DNA of 64,000 nucleotides from Lachnospira multipara LB2003 (GTDB lineage Bacteria > Bacillota > Clostridia > Lachnospirales > Lachnospiraceae). Below are positions 42,412-54,175 of the stretch, piece by piece. A program made the position numbers and the translations under genes. Each line of letters starts with the position of its first letter. Position 1 is the first letter of the stretch. Where the stretch lies: NCBI RefSeq assembly GCF_000702205.1, contig NZ_JNKW01000005.1, positions 110,679 through 174,678 on the forward strand, read 5' to 3'. The notes below the pieces were generated by a model that saw only the letters and a program-made list of their open reading frames with translations, searched no databases and was not told the origin of the DNA.

Positions 42412-43617
42412 TTATTTACTTTTCTTATTCAATTCAGCAGCTAATGAAGCTTTTTCTGCTAACGAACCCTTCTTTGGTGCCTTAATATTCTTAGCTGCAT
42501 CTTTTAATTCTTTTATCTTCTTATCATTTGCATCTTTTTTTGACTGTAAATCACGCACTCTATCTTCTGATGAGATTTTCTTTGTATTTACAGCTGCATT
42601 CTTTGTAATTTTTTCAGCTGGTAAGCCTTTTTTTGCTCTCTTTTTATTACGCTTTTCGATATTCTTGCTTACAATTGCATCTACACCTATTTTATCAAAA
42701 TATTTATTAATGCAAATATACATTACTGTCTGTATTACAGCTGTTGCAATCCAATAAATACCAAGACCTGCTGGTACTGAAATTGCGATAAATGCTGACA
42801 TAAGTGGCATAAATAATGTCATCATCTTCATTGATGCTGCTGCTGGATTATCATCATCTGCCTGTGGCATTCCTGCCTGAGAAACCTTAACACTTATAAA
42901 CTGTGATAAACCAGCTAGAATAGGAATTAAAACTGGTAATGTAAATGATAAACCAGGATTCTGTGACATATTTATTCCTAAAAATGTATTTACATGTGTT
43001 ATTTTGTCATAGTTTTCTGTAATAACTGATGCCATGCTTGGGAATGCTTCTTTTAGCTGATTCCACTGATCTGGTGTAAATTTATTTAATCCTAAAATAG
43101 CTGCATTAGTAGATGTCCAATCTACATTACCTGAAATTTGAGATAATGTATCTGCATATCCGCTAATACTTGTAATACCTGTAGTTCCATTACCTAAGAT
43201 ATTAGTAAATAATACCTTAATTGATGAAATATATAGAGGAATCTGTTGGAATACTCTATATAATGCAAATAAAATAGGCATCTGAATTAATAACTGTACA
43301 CATGAGCCCCACTGAGAAACGCCATATTTTTCATAAACTGCCTTATTCTCAGCCTGCATTTTCATCATTGCATCCTGATCGCCACGCTTATTTTTGTATT
43401 TTTCCTGAATTGCTTTAAGCTCAGGATTCATTACTGCTGTAAGCTTTGACATCTTCTGTTGTTTAACCGTTAATGGGAACATCAACAATTTAACAATTAA
43501 AGTAAATATAACAATAGCTATAGCAACATTTCCAATACCTAATGCATCTAAACCTTTATATAATAGGTCTAAAACTGCTCCTAGAAATGAAGCTATAGGG
43601 TTAATAATGCCATTCAT
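42412..43617 (-). CDS. yidC: Membrane protein insertase YidC (OxaA/SpoIIIJ)
   Basis: A 401-residue insertase with five core membrane segments. VIFTLIVKLLMFPLTVKQQKMSKLTAVM holds the cytoplasmic-groove Arg/Lys region and the first coiled-coil loop (MNPELKAIQEKYKNKRGDQDAM). Later helices include QWGSCVQLLIQMPILFALYRVFQ and LFMPLMSAFIAISVPAGLGIYWI. A large external loop (about 140-210) and a long basic C-terminal tail (about 320-401) are present. There is no lipoprotein Cys at the start, unlike many Bacillus homologues. Its start codon overlaps the yidD stop, so translation is coupled. Confidence 0.95.
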   Translation of the reverse strand: MNGIINPIASFLGAVLDLLYKGLDALGIGNVAIAIVIFTLIVKLLMFPLTVKQQKMSKLTAVMNPELKAIQEKYKNKRGDQDAMMKMQAENKAVYEKYGVSQWGSCVQLLIQMPILFALYRVFQQIPLYISSIKVLFTNILGNGTTGITSISGYADTLSQISGNVDWTSTNAAILGLNKFTPDQWNQLKEAFPSMASVITENYDKITHVNTFLGINMSQNPGLSFTLPVLIPILAGLSQFISVKVSQAGMPQADDDNPAAASMKMMTLFMPLMSAFIAISVPAGLGIYWIATAVIQTVMYICINKYFDKIGVDAIVSKNIEKRNKKRAKKGLPAEKITKNAAVNTKKISSEDRVRDLQSKKDANDKKIKELKDAAKNIKAPKKGSLAEKASLAAELNKKSK

Positions 43618-43898
43618 TATTTATTTTTGTCCTCCCTATTCTTACGGAACCTTTTTCTCCATTGATATTTGCCAACAGGAACAGGATCAAATCCTGCTCT
43701 TACAAAAGGATTACAACGTAATATTCTTTTGAAAGCCAACCAACCACCTAAAATGACTCCATACATCTCAATTGCTTCCATTGCGTATTGAGAGCAAGTA
43801 GGAATATAAGCACACATCTTACCACCTTTATATGGTGATATTGCTAATTGATAAAACCTTATTAACTTTAAGGCTATTTTTTTACCTATATTCTTCAA
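43617..43898 (-). CDS. yidD: Membrane protein insertion efficiency factor YidD
   Basis: A 93-residue YidD. The family signature is unmistakable: [39 protein letters not shown], then [24 protein letters not shown]. It is an amphipathic, membrane-associated helper of YidC-dependent insertion. The C-terminal end is very basic. Its stop overlaps the yidC start, and it follows rnpA by 17 bp. Confidence 0.96.
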   Translation of the reverse strand: MKNIGKKIALKLIRFYQLAISPYKGGKMCAYIPTCSQYAMEAIEMYGVILGGWLAFKRILRCNPFVRAGFDPVPVGKYQWRKRFRKNREDKNK

Positions 43899-43915
43899 TA
43901 ATACTTCCTTACTGA

Positions 43916-44257
43916 CTACTTATATAATTTATGTAATCTCAATAAATGAATCATTGACTGTTCTGTTTCATGATAACCCTTATCCTTAAGACTAGCTCTG
44001 GCAACAATTACATAATCATAGCCATCGGGTATATGACTTGTATTAAGACGAAATGCCTCTCTTATAAGTCTTGCTAATCTGTGTCGGACAATACTATTCC
44101 CGACTTTCTTGCTCACAGATACTCCGAGTTTTTTTGTATCCGTTCCATTCTCTTTAACATACATAATAAGATTTCTATTAGCTAATGAATTCTTATTATC
44201 ATATATATGCTTAAATTCAATGTTCTTTCTCAATGTTTCAAAATCGTTATACTTCAT
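43916..44257 (-). CDS. rnpA: Ribonuclease P protein component
   Basis: The 113-residue protein subunit of RNase P, which matures the 5' ends of tRNAs with the RnpB RNA (not in this window). It has the usual start ([20 protein letters not shown]), the central strand [29 protein letters not shown] that carries the RNR-type basic motif, and the end [26 protein letters not shown]. Length is normal. A terminator-like hairpin separates it from rpmH, so its level relative to L34 may be set by read-through. Confidence 0.95.
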   Translation of the reverse strand: MKYNDFETLRKNIEFKHIYDNKNSLANRNLIMYVKENGTDTKKLGVSVSKKVGNSIVRHRLARLIREAFRLNTSHIPDGYDYVIVARASLKDKGYHETEQSMIHLLRLHKLYK

Positions 44258-44324
44258 AAAAGCCCTACCATCTTTACCTTATTATTATTTAAAAAACTAT
44301 CTATCTAACTAATCAATTATAAAA

Positions 44325-44352
44325 CAAAAAAGGACCTTCTAACGAAGGTCCA
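44325..44352 (-). terminator. Attenuating terminator between rpmH and rnpA
   Basis: Minus strand GGACCTTC-GTTA-GAAGGTCC followed by TTTTTTG. It is positioned to stop part of the rpmH transcripts before rnpA. Confidence 0.85.
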
Positions 44353-44363
44353 ATAAAGTCACA

Positions 44364-44498
44364 TTAAGCTGAAAGTCTCTTTCTGCCCTTTGCTCTTCTT
44401 GCTGCTAAAACTTTTCTTCCGCCTGCACTGCTCATTCTTGCTCTGAAACCATGAACCTTAGCTCTCTGTCTTGTTTTTGGCTGAAATGTCATCTTCAT
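44364..44498 (-). CDS. rpmH: 50S ribosomal protein L34
   Basis: A 44-codon gene. I translated it from ATG at 44496-44498: [20 protein letters not shown], then [20 protein letters not shown] and RLSA. This is the canonical L34 sequence, with the single addition of a Lys-Met near the start. AAAGGAGGTG lies 9 bases before the ATG, and a strong sigma-A promoter about 75 bp upstream. It is the first gene leftward from oriC in the conserved rpmH-rnpA-yidD-yidC order. Confidence 0.98.
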   Translation of the reverse strand: MKMTFQPKTRQRAKVHGFRARMSSAGGRKVLAARRAKGRKRLSA

Positions 44499-44578
44499 AC
44501 TATATACACCTCCTTTATTACCACTTTATGTATATGGTAGGAATAATTTATCTTGTAAAAATTCAAAACATCCCTCTA

Positions 44579-44607
44579 ATTATATTGATAAGCCCAAAGA
44601 AAGTCAA
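44579..44607 (-). promoter_or_regulatory. Sigma-A promoter of the rpmH operon
   Basis: On the minus strand TTGACT, 17 bp, TATAAT. Confidence 0.85.
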
Positions 44608-44639
44608 GTATCTCAAAATCAAAATTAGCAAATGTGGGA

Positions 44640-45140
44640 AAATCCCCACTAATCCACAGTTTATACATAAGTTATAAACATTTTGTTGATAACCTGTGGA
44701 AAACTTGCGAATTTATTCGATTTTATTGTTAAAATACATTTTAAACGCCCTATTTATGCATGTTTATAATGTTCCTAACTTTTCCACAATATAAATAGTT
44801 TCCATTTTTTATCAACTATTTTTAAGGTTTATCCACAATGCAATTTGTGGATAATGTGGAAAACTCCGCAAATAATCTACACAAGCTTATTCACATGTTT
44901 TGTATTTTTATAATTAACAAAAATTTGTTTTTATCATATACGCTTAAAATCTATCACAATGCCTGTTTCTTGAAAATTGCCATTAAATGATGTATTATGT
45001 TATAGAATGTGTTTTTAGTCGAAATATGCCCTTTTTTGGCGCATAGAAACTATTTCCACAATCAAAATCCGCAATATAGATAAAGATTTATTACAGTTTT
45101 TATTTTTTTCTTCATTATATATGGTGATTTTTATCCATAT
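44640..45140. other. oriC, upstream DnaA-box cluster (rpmH-dnaA spacer)
   Basis: DnaA-box-like 9-mers are present at 44650 (TAATCCACA), 44829-44837 (TTATCCACA, exact), 44846-44854 (TGTGGATAA, exact, inverted) and 45131-45139 (TTATCCATA). Several near-matches such as TTTCCACAA occur between them. The 683-bp spacer is AT-rich and holds no gene. It contains the divergent promoters of rpmH and dnaA. Together with the cluster after dnaA it forms a bipartite origin as in Bacillus. Confidence 0.8.
44970..44998 (+). promoter_or_regulatory. Probable dnaA promoter
   Basis: TTGAAA at 44970-44975, 17 bp, TATTAT at 44993-44998. It leaves a leader of about 175 nt; nearby DnaA boxes allow autoregulation. 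Confidence 0.6.
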
Positions 45141-45181
45141 ATATTTCTTTATCTATAACTATTATTTTGGGAGTAATATAT

Positions 45182-46537
45182 ATGGAAGAACTAATAAGTA
45201 AGTGGGACGAAATTCTAACCACTTTCAAAGAACAGTATGATATGACTGACGTTTCTTATAAAACATGGATAATGCCAATTAAACCATATTCTGTAGACGG
45301 TGATAATATTACACTTGTTTATGATAACAAGAAAAATGCAGCATCTTCTGGTGATTTAGGTATTGCCTATGTGGAAAAGAAATATCTTAGTTTATTAGAA
45401 GCAACTACTAGTGAAGTATTAAATAGAATTTGCACTCTTCGTCTTATTTCTGCTGAAGAAAAGCAAAAAGAAGAAACTAGAAAGACTTTTAATTCATCTA
45501 ACACTGCTGCAATTCAAAATCTAAATCCTGCATATGTATTTGATACATTTGTAATAGGTAATAACAATAATTTAGCCCATGCTGCATCCCTTGCAGTTGC
45601 TGAATCTCCAGGTCAGGTTTACAACCCTCTATTTATCTATGGTGGTGTTGGACTTGGTAAGACTCACCTTATGCAGGCTATAGCTCATTACATTATTAAT
45701 AATGATCCTAGCAAAAAAGTTCTTTATGTAACTTCAGAAACATTCACTAATGAATTGATTGAATCTGTAAAAACAAATAAGAACTCTGAATTTAGAAATA
45801 AATATAGAAATATCGATATTCTACTTATTGATGATATTCAGTTTATTATAGGTAAGGAATCAACTCAGGAAGAATTTTTCCATACTTTTAATGCTCTTTA
45901 TCAGGATGGAAAGCAGATTGTTATTTCATCTGATAGACCACCTAAGGAAATGGAAACATTATCTGATAGATTACGTACACGTTTTGAAAGTGGACTTCCT
46001 GTTGATATTCAGATTCCTACTTATGAAACAAAGATGGCTATTATTAATAAGAAGGCAGAGACTTTAAAAATCGAATTACCTAATGAAGTTAAAGATTACG
46101 TAGCTACTAATATTAAATCAAGTATTCGTGAACTTGAAGGCGCACTTACTAAATTATCTGCATTTTCAAGATTATCACATACACCTATGACTGTAGAATT
46201 TGCGGAAAACACACTTAAGGATCTTATATCTCCAGATTCTAAAAAAGAAATTACACCTGATTATATTATTCAGGTTGTTTCAGAACATACACATGTTTCC
46301 ACTGAAGATATTACATCTAAAAAGAGAACCGCTAACATTGCATATGCACGTCAGATTGTAATGTATTTATGTAGAGCTATGACTAGTGCTCCTCTTCAAG
46401 CTATTGGTGGAGCCCTTGGTGGACGTGATCATACAACAATTATCCACGGTATTGAAAAAATCGAAAAGGAAATTGTCAACAATCCTCAAACTAAGGAACT
46501 TGTAGATATTTTGGTAAAAAAGATCAATCCAAACTAA
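45182..46537 (+). CDS. dnaA: Chromosomal replication initiator DnaA
   Basis: A 451-residue initiator. Domain I (1-85, ISKWDEILTTFKEQYDMTDVSYKTWIMPI) mediates partner binding, and a short linker domain II follows. Domain III is AAA+ with Walker A GGVGLGKTH at 154-162, Walker B LLIDDIQF, and the arginine finger in SDRLRTRFESGL. Domain IV carries the DnaA box-binding signature GGRDHTTIIHGIEKI. The ATG at 45182 is 8 bases after GGGAG; an ATG five codons earlier overlaps the site. The gene lies between the two DnaA-box clusters of oriC. Confidence 0.98.
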   Translation: MEELISKWDEILTTFKEQYDMTDVSYKTWIMPIKPYSVDGDNITLVYDNKKNAASSGDLGIAYVEKKYLSLLEATTSEVLNRICTLRLISAEEKQKEETRKTFNSSNTAAIQNLNPAYVFDTFVIGNNNNLAHAASLAVAESPGQVYNPLFIYGGVGLGKTHLMQAIAHYIINNDPSKKVLYVTSETFTNELIESVKTNKNSEFRNKYRNIDILLIDDIQFIIGKESTQEEFFHTFNALYQDGKQIVISSDRPPKEMETLSDRLRTRFESGLPVDIQIPTYETKMAIINKKAETLKIELPNEVKDYVATNIKSSIRELEGALTKLSAFSRLSHTPMTVEFAENTLKDLISPDSKKEITPDYIIQVVSEHTHVSTEDITSKKRTANIAYARQIVMYLCRAMTSAPLQAIGGALGGRDHTTIIHGIEKIEKEIVNNPQTKELVDILVKKINPN

Positions 46538-46559
46538 GTTTATTAACATTAACTAACAA

Positions 46560-46880
46560 GTTTTCCACAGTTATCCACCGACTTGTTCACAATTTTACGT
46601 ATTTTTATCATTATTTTTGATAAGTATGTGGATAACTTGTTATTTATCTGTTAGTTGTTTGTTGATTTATATTTATAACTTACATTTATATTTTTAGTTA
46701 AATTTTTAGTTCAGACTTATCCATAACTGGTTAACATAAAAAATCGATCTTTTTAACACAGTTATTAAATTTATCCAGCGCAGTAGTAATGCGGGCTTGC
46801 GATATTTTTAAACTTATCCACACCGCCTACTACTACTACGACTAAAATTAATATATATATATATAGCGACTGCGTCGCAT
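46560..46880. other. oriC unwinding region with DnaA boxes, DnaA-trios and AT-rich element
   Basis: The dnaA-dnaN spacer has DnaA boxes at 46571 (TTATCCACC), 46627 (TGTGGATAA, inverted), 46717 (TTATCCATA), 46771 (TTATCCAGC) and 46814 (TTATCCACA, exact). The last is followed by GC-rich CCGC, then DnaA-trios as CTA repeats (46827-46838, CGA, CTA to 46844; 3'-GAT-5' on the other strand), then an AT tract of TA repeats to about 46865. That is the arrangement of the bacterial origin unwinding system. A GCGAC-TGC-GTCGC hairpin ends it. Confidence 0.88.
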
Positions 46881-46907
46881 AATTAGCTGAAAGGAGTTTT
46901 ACACATC

Positions 46908-48011
46908 ATGAAATTAGTTTTCACAAAATCTAATTTAACAAAAGCTGTTAATATTGTTATGAAAGCTGTACCTACTAGAACTACAATGACAATTTTAGAA
47001 TGTATCTTAATTGATGCTACTACTAATGTTATTAAGTTTACTGCTAACGATATGGAGCTTGGTATTGAAACAATAGTTGAGGGTGACATTATTGAAAAAG
47101 GTAAAATAGCACTTGATGCTAAATTTTTCTCAGAATTTATTAGAAAATTACCTGATAATGAAATAACACTTGAAACTGATAATAACAATGTTGCTACTAT
47201 TTACTGTGAAAATACTAAAATTAATATAGCTGGTAAATCTGGTGATGATTTTTCATATCTTCCAGCTATCGTTAAAGATAAATTTATTACATTATCTCAA
47301 TTTAGTCTTAGAGAAGTTATTAATCAGACAATTTTTTCTCTATCAATGTTAGATAATAATAAGCTTATGACTGGTGAATTATTTGAAGTTACAGATAACA
47401 AGCTTAAAGTTGTAGGTCTTGATGGACATAGAATAGCTATTAGAAATATTACTTTAGAAGATCATTACGATCACATAAAAGTTATTGTTCCTGGTAAGAC
47501 TTTATCTGAAATAAGTAAAATTTTATCTACTGATGCTGAAAGCATGGTAAATATTTACTTTACAAATAACCATATTTTATTCGAATTTGATGAAACACTT
47601 GTTGTTTCTAGATTAATTGAAGGTGATTATTTTAAAATTGACCAGATGTTATCTAATGATTACGAGACAAAAATTTCAATTAATAAAAAAGAATTCATGG
47701 AATCTATTGAAAGAGCTAATTTATTTATTAAAGAAAGTGATAAAAAGCCTATCATTTTCAGCGTTACAGATGGTTCTTTGAGAGTTAATGTAAAGTCAGC
47801 AATTGGTAATTTTGATGATAATATCAATATTAACAAAGATGGTAAGGATATTATGATTGGTTTTAATCCTAAATTCCTTATTGATGCTTTGAAAGTTATA
47901 GACGAAGAAACTATTGATATTTATATGGTTAATCCTAAGTCTCCTTGCTTTATTAGAGACAGAGAACAGAGCTATATATACTTAATTTTACCAGTTAATT
48001 TTGTAGTATAA
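46908..48011 (+). CDS. dnaN: DNA polymerase III beta subunit (sliding clamp)
   Basis: A 367-residue sliding clamp with three repeated clamp domains, starting MKLVFTKSNLTKAVNIVMKAVPTRTTMTIL. LDGHRIAIRNITL and the C-terminal YLILPVNFVV are typical of the partner-binding pocket. Length is standard. AAAGGAG precedes the ATG. It follows oriC directly and begins the rightward replication operon dnaN-yaaA-recF-gyrB-gyrA. Confidence 0.98.
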   Translation: MKLVFTKSNLTKAVNIVMKAVPTRTTMTILECILIDATTNVIKFTANDMELGIETIVEGDIIEKGKIALDAKFFSEFIRKLPDNEITLETDNNNVATIYCENTKINIAGKSGDDFSYLPAIVKDKFITLSQFSLREVINQTIFSLSMLDNNKLMTGELFEVTDNKLKVVGLDGHRIAIRNITLEDHYDHIKVIVPGKTLSEISKILSTDAESMVNIYFTNNHILFEFDETLVVSRLIEGDYFKIDQMLSNDYETKISINKKEFMESIERANLFIKESDKKPIIFSVTDGSLRVNVKSAIGNFDDNININKDGKDIMIGFNPKFLIDALKVIDEETIDIYMVNPKSPCFIRDREQSYIYLILPVNFVV

Positions 48012-48033
48012 TTGAGTTAAATCTATATTTAAC

Positions 48034-48100
48034 CTACCGATTAATGCATTTTTAAACAAGAAAGCTATACAAATATCCTGTTAAAAATGCATATCGGTAG
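48034..48100. other. Long near-perfect hairpin between dnaN and yaaA
   Basis: CTACCGAT (48034-48041) and ATGCATTTTTAA (48044-48055) pair with TTAAAAATGCAT (48081-48092) and ATCGGTAG (48093-48100): 20 bp with a 2-base bulge and a 25-base loop. No T tract follows, so it is not a standard terminator. Confidence 0.7.
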
Positions 48101-48153
48101 AACGATATAATTTCTTATCAATACAGTATTTTAAAGGTATAGAAGGTATAAAA

Positions 48154-48372
48154 ATGGAATCAATACAAATAAAAGATGAATTTATTAAGCTTGGTCAGGC
48201 TCTTAAACTTGCTGGTTTAGTTGAGTCAGGTGTTGAAGCAAAAATTGTAATTCAAGATGGTCAAGTTACACTAAACGGTAACGTTGAAACACAGAGAGGA
48301 AAAAAAATCTATGATGGAGACGTTGTTGAATATAATGGCCAAAAATTTAGTGTTAAAGCAGGTAATTTATAA
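48154..48372 (+). CDS. yaaA: S4-domain RNA-binding protein YaaA
   Basis: A 72-residue S4-like RNA-binding protein conserved between dnaN and recF in Firmicutes, with the core FIKLGQALKLAGLVESGVEAKIVIQDGQVTLNG and ETQRGKKIYDGDVVEYNGQ. In B. subtilis the homologue is involved in ribosome assembly (RlbA/YaaA). AGAAGG precedes the ATG. It is 16 bp upstream of recF. Confidence 0.95.
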   Translation: MESIQIKDEFIKLGQALKLAGLVESGVEAKIVIQDGQVTLNGNVETQRGKKIYDGDVVEYNGQKFSVKAGNL

Positions 48373-48388
48373 TTAAAGCAGGTGCAAT

Positions 48389-49495
48389 GTGATTGTTGAG
48401 TCAATAGATTTAAAAGATTTTAGAAATTATAGTATTCTTAATATGAATTTTGATAAAAATGTTAACATTATTTATGGTGATAATGCTCAGGGAAAGACCA
48501 ATATTCTTGAATCTTTATATATTTGTTCTACATCTAAATCACATAGAGGTAGTAAAGATAAAGAGATAATCAAGATTGGTTGCAATGAAGCTCATATCAA
48601 AGTTAATGTTAAGAAAAATGAAATTAAATATCGTATTGACATGCATCTAAAGCAAGGAAAATCAAAAGGAATTGCAATTAACGGAATTCCTATAAAAAAA
48701 GCTGTTGAGTTATTTGGTATAATAAATATAGTTTTATTTTCACCAGAGGATTTAAATATTATAAAAAATGGTCCTAGTGAAAGAAGACGATTTATGGATA
48801 TTGAATTAAGTCAGCTTGATAAGATATATCTAAATAACCTTGTAAATTACAACAAAGTTGTAAATCAAAGAAATAAGTTTCTTAAAGAAATATCCTTGAT
48901 TCCATCCAAAGAAGATTTGGATATGTTGGATATTTGGGATATGCAGCTTGTAAGATATGGGACAGAAATTATTAAAAGACGAACTGAATTTATAAATCAG
49001 ATTAATGACATAATTTCTGTTATTCATACAAATTTAACTGGAGGCAAAGAAAAATTATTTATTGAGTATGTGCCAAATGTTAAAGTTGAAGATTTTGATA
49101 GCGAAATAAGAAAAGTTAGAGATAGGGATTTAAGATATAAATTAACAAATATTGGTCCGCATAAGGATGATTTGTGTTTTTATATTAATGATCAAGATGT
49201 TAGAAAATACGGTTCTCAAGGACAACAAAGAACTGCAGCACTTTCTTTAAAACTTTCAGAAATAGAGCTCGTTAAAACAATAATAAAAGATACACCAATT
49301 CTTTTGTTAGATGATGTTTTATCTGAGTTAGATAGCAATAGACAAAATTTTCTTGTTAACAGTATAGGTGATATTCAGACTATTATCACATGTACAGGTT
49401 TAGATGAATTTATAAATTCTAGGATAAACGTTAATAAGATATTTAGAGTTATAGATGGTCAGGTTTTTGACTACAAAGAATCTGATAGTAAATAA
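48389..49495 (+). CDS. recF: DNA repair and recombination protein RecF
   Basis: A 368-residue SMC-like ATPase that helps load RecA at gaps. It has Walker A YGDNAQGKTNILE, the signature KYGSQGQQRTAALSLKLSE and Walker B PILLLDDVLSELD. Start at GTG 48389 after AGCAGGTG; the overlapping ATG is out of frame and immediately stopped. Length is standard. It sits between yaaA and gyrB as in other Firmicutes. Confidence 0.97.
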   Translation: MIVESIDLKDFRNYSILNMNFDKNVNIIYGDNAQGKTNILESLYICSTSKSHRGSKDKEIIKIGCNEAHIKVNVKKNEIKYRIDMHLKQGKSKGIAINGIPIKKAVELFGIINIVLFSPEDLNIIKNGPSERRRFMDIELSQLDKIYLNNLVNYNKVVNQRNKFLKEISLIPSKEDLDMLDIWDMQLVRYGTEIIKRRTEFINQINDIISVIHTNLTGGKEKLFIEYVPNVKVEDFDSEIRKVRDRDLRYKLTNIGPHKDDLCFYINDQDVRKYGSQGQQRTAALSLKLSEIELVKTIIKDTPILLLDDVLSELDSNRQNFLVNSIGDIQTIITCTGLDEFINSRINVNKIFRVIDGQVFDYKESDSK

Positions 49496-49508
49496 AAAAT
49501 AAAAGTAG

Positions 49509-51452
<1,944 letters not shown>

Positions 51453-51506
51453 TAGTCAAAATTAACATAAATGAATTGCTAAAAATTCTAGAAAGGACAT
51501 AAAAAA

Positions 51507-54110
51507 ATGGATGAGCATATCTTTGATAAAGTTCAAGAAGTAGATATGAATAAAACGATGCAGAATTACTACATCGATTATGCCATGAGTGTTATTGCAT
51601 CTAGAGCTTTACCCGATGTTAGAGATGGGTTAAAACCTGTACAAAGAAGAATTTTATATTCAATGATCGAGTTGAATAATGGACCTGACAAACCACACAG
51701 AAAATGTGCGCGTATTGTCGGTGACACAATGGGTAAGTATCACCCACACGGTGATTCTTCAATTTATGAAGCTTTAGTAAAATTAGCTCAGGATTTCAAT
51801 ACAAGATATCCATTAGTTGATGGCCATGGTAATTTTGGTTCTGTCGATGGTGATGGAGCTGCAGCCATGCGATATACAGAAGCTAGATTAAGCAAAATCT
51901 CTATGGAAATGACTAGAGATTTAAATAAAAATACAGTTGATTTTATTCCAAACTTTGATGAAACAGAAAAAGAACCAACAGTATTACCTTCAAGATACCC
52001 AAATCTTTTAGTTAATGGTACTTCAGGTATTGCTGTAGGTATGGCAACTAATATTCCTCCTCACAATTTAAGAGAAGTAGTAGCAGCTGTTGTAAAGATG
52101 ATTGATAATAAGGTTTTAGAAAATAGAGATACAGAAATTGATGAAATCTTAGAAATTATCAAGGGACCTGACTTCCCAACAGGTGGTACAATCATTGGTA
52201 AACTTGGAATTGAAGAAGCGTATAGAACAGGTCGTGCTAAGGTTAAGGTAAGAGCTGTAACTAATATTGAGCCAATGCAGAATGGTAAAAATAGAATTGT
52301 AGTTACAGAATTACCATATATGGTTAACAAGGCAAAACTTATTGAAAAAATTGCAGAGTTAGTAAGAGATAAGAGAATAGATGGAATTACAGATTTACGA
52401 GATGAGTCAGATAGAGAAGGTATGAGAATTGCTATCGAACTTAGAAGAGATGTAAATCCTAATATTATCCTTAATCAGTTATATAAGCATACACAGTTAC
52501 AAGATACTTTTGGCGTAATTATGTTAGCATTAGTTAACAACGAACCTAAGGTTATTAACTTAAAAGATATGCTTTATTACTATCTCCTTCATCAGGAAGA
52601 TGTTGTAACAAGAAGAACACAGTATGATTTAAATAAGGCTGAAGAAAGAGCTCATATCTTAGAAGGATTAATGGTAGCTCTTGACAATATCGACAGAGTT
52701 ATTGAAATAATCAGAGGTTCTGCAAATGTTACAATTGCAAAAGAAGGATTAATTAGCGAATTTTCTTTAACTGAACAGCAGGCACAGGCAATCGTTGATA
52801 TGAGATTACGTGCTTTAACAGGTTTGGAAAGAGAAAAACTTGAAGGCGAATTAAGAGAATTACAGGAAAAAATAAATGAATATAAGGCAATTTTAGCAGA
52901 TAAGAAGATTTTATTAGGAGTAATAAAATCTGAAATCCAGGAAATTGCTGATAAATACGGTGATGATAGAAGAACATCAATCGGATTTGATGAATATGAT
53001 TTATCTATGGAGGATCTTATTCCAGATGAACCATGCATTATTACAAGAACAAATTTAGGTTATGTAAAACGTATGACTCCAGATAATTTCAAGGCTCAGA
53101 ATAGAGGCGGTAAGGGAATTAAGGGAATGCAGACAATTGATGAGGACTACATTGAAGATTTATTAATGACAACATCTCATCACGTTTTAACATTCTTTAC
53201 AAATAAGGGTCGTGCTTATAAGCTAAAGGCATATGAAATTCCTGAATCATCAAGAACATCAAGAGGTACAGCGGTAATTAATTTATTACAGCTACAGCCA
53301 GGTGAGACTATTACTGCCGTTGTAACAATTAAGGTGGAAAAATTACAGGAAGATGATTATCTATTTATGGCAACAAAGAAGGGTATAGTTAAAAAGACCC
53401 CAATTAAAGAGTTTGCCAATATTAGAAAAACAGGAATTCAAGCAATTAATTTACGTGACGATGATGAATTAATCGAAGTAAAATTAACAAATGATCAGGC
53501 AGAAGCACTTATGGTAACAAAGTTTGGTCAGTGTATTAGATATAAGATCACAGATGTAAGACCAACAGGACGTTCAGCAATGGGTGTAATTGGTATGAAC
53601 TTAAATGACCAGGATGAAGTAATAGGTGTACAGCTTAATACTCAGGGAAGTGAAATGCTCATAGTATCAGAAAATGGTATGGGTAAGAGAACTGATATTG
53701 AGGAATATGCAGTACAGCATCGTGGTGGAAAAGGTGTTAAGTGTTACAAGATTACAGAAAAAACAGGAAATGTTGTAGGAGCAAAATCAGTAGATGAATC
53801 AAGAGAAATCATGTTAATCACTACAGAAGGTATTATTATAAGACTAAAATGTTCTGACATTTCTAAGTTAAAGAGAATAACTTCAGGTGTTAAATTGATT
53901 AACCTTGATGAAGGTATTAAAGTAGCATCACTTGCAAAGGTCAGAAAAAAACCAGCAGATGAATCAGGTGATGATGTCGAAGGTTTTGACAACGATGGAG
54001 ATAATGAAGATGTATCAAAACCAGTAGAAACAGTTGAAGTAAAAGAAGAAAGCGAATTAGATAGTTCAATAGATGAATTATTAAATAGAGCTAAAGAAGA
54101 CGAAGAATAA
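51507..54110 (+). CDS. gyrA: DNA gyrase subunit A
   Basis: An 867-residue breakage-reunion subunit. [26 protein letters not shown] opens the winged-helix domain. The quinolone region reads [18 protein letters not shown], with wild-type-like Ser at the resistance position. The catalytic Tyr lies in [10 protein letters not shown]. The C-terminal beta-pinwheel contains the GyrA box QNRGGKG and a second QHRGGKG, which marks it as GyrA rather than ParC. The last 60 residues are an acidic tail. AGAAAGGAC precedes the ATG, and the operon ends in a strong terminator. Confidence 0.98.
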   Translation: MDEHIFDKVQEVDMNKTMQNYYIDYAMSVIASRALPDVRDGLKPVQRRILYSMIELNNGPDKPHRKCARIVGDTMGKYHPHGDSSIYEALVKLAQDFNTRYPLVDGHGNFGSVDGDGAAAMRYTEARLSKISMEMTRDLNKNTVDFIPNFDETEKEPTVLPSRYPNLLVNGTSGIAVGMATNIPPHNLREVVAAVVKMIDNKVLENRDTEIDEILEIIKGPDFPTGGTIIGKLGIEEAYRTGRAKVKVRAVTNIEPMQNGKNRIVVTELPYMVNKAKLIEKIAELVRDKRIDGITDLRDESDREGMRIAIELRRDVNPNIILNQLYKHTQLQDTFGVIMLALVNNEPKVINLKDMLYYYLLHQEDVVTRRTQYDLNKAEERAHILEGLMVALDNIDRVIEIIRGSANVTIAKEGLISEFSLTEQQAQAIVDMRLRALTGLEREKLEGELRELQEKINEYKAILADKKILLGVIKSEIQEIADKYGDDRRTSIGFDEYDLSMEDLIPDEPCIITRTNLGYVKRMTPDNFKAQNRGGKGIKGMQTIDEDYIEDLLMTTSHHVLTFFTNKGRAYKLKAYEIPESSRTSRGTAVINLLQLQPGETITAVVTIKVEKLQEDDYLFMATKKGIVKKTPIKEFANIRKTGIQAINLRDDDELIEVKLTNDQAEALMVTKFGQCIRYKITDVRPTGRSAMGVIGMNLNDQDEVIGVQLNTQGSEMLIVSENGMGKRTDIEEYAVQHRGGKGVKCYKITEKTGNVVGAKSVDESREIMLITTEGIIIRLKCSDISKLKRITSGVKLINLDEGIKVASLAKVRKKPADESGDDVEGFDNDGDNEDVSKPVETVEVKEESELDSSIDELLNRAKEDEE

Positions 54111-54117
54111 ATTTTTA

Positions 54118-54154
54118 AACCCCCAATAGTTTTTAATAAACTATTGGGGGTTAA
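54118..54154. terminator. Bidirectional terminator after gyrA
   Basis: AACCCCCAATAGTTT pairs with AAACTATTGGGGGTT between the convergent gyrA and GGDEF genes. Confidence 0.9.
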
Positions 54155-54175
54155 TGTTATTAACAAAATATGGAT

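Noticed and set aside
42029..42757. 242-codon plus-strand open frame over khpB and yidC
   Set aside because: Both overlapped genes are certain, and the frame's Phe/Ser-rich composition is the complement of their Glu/Lys-rich codons.
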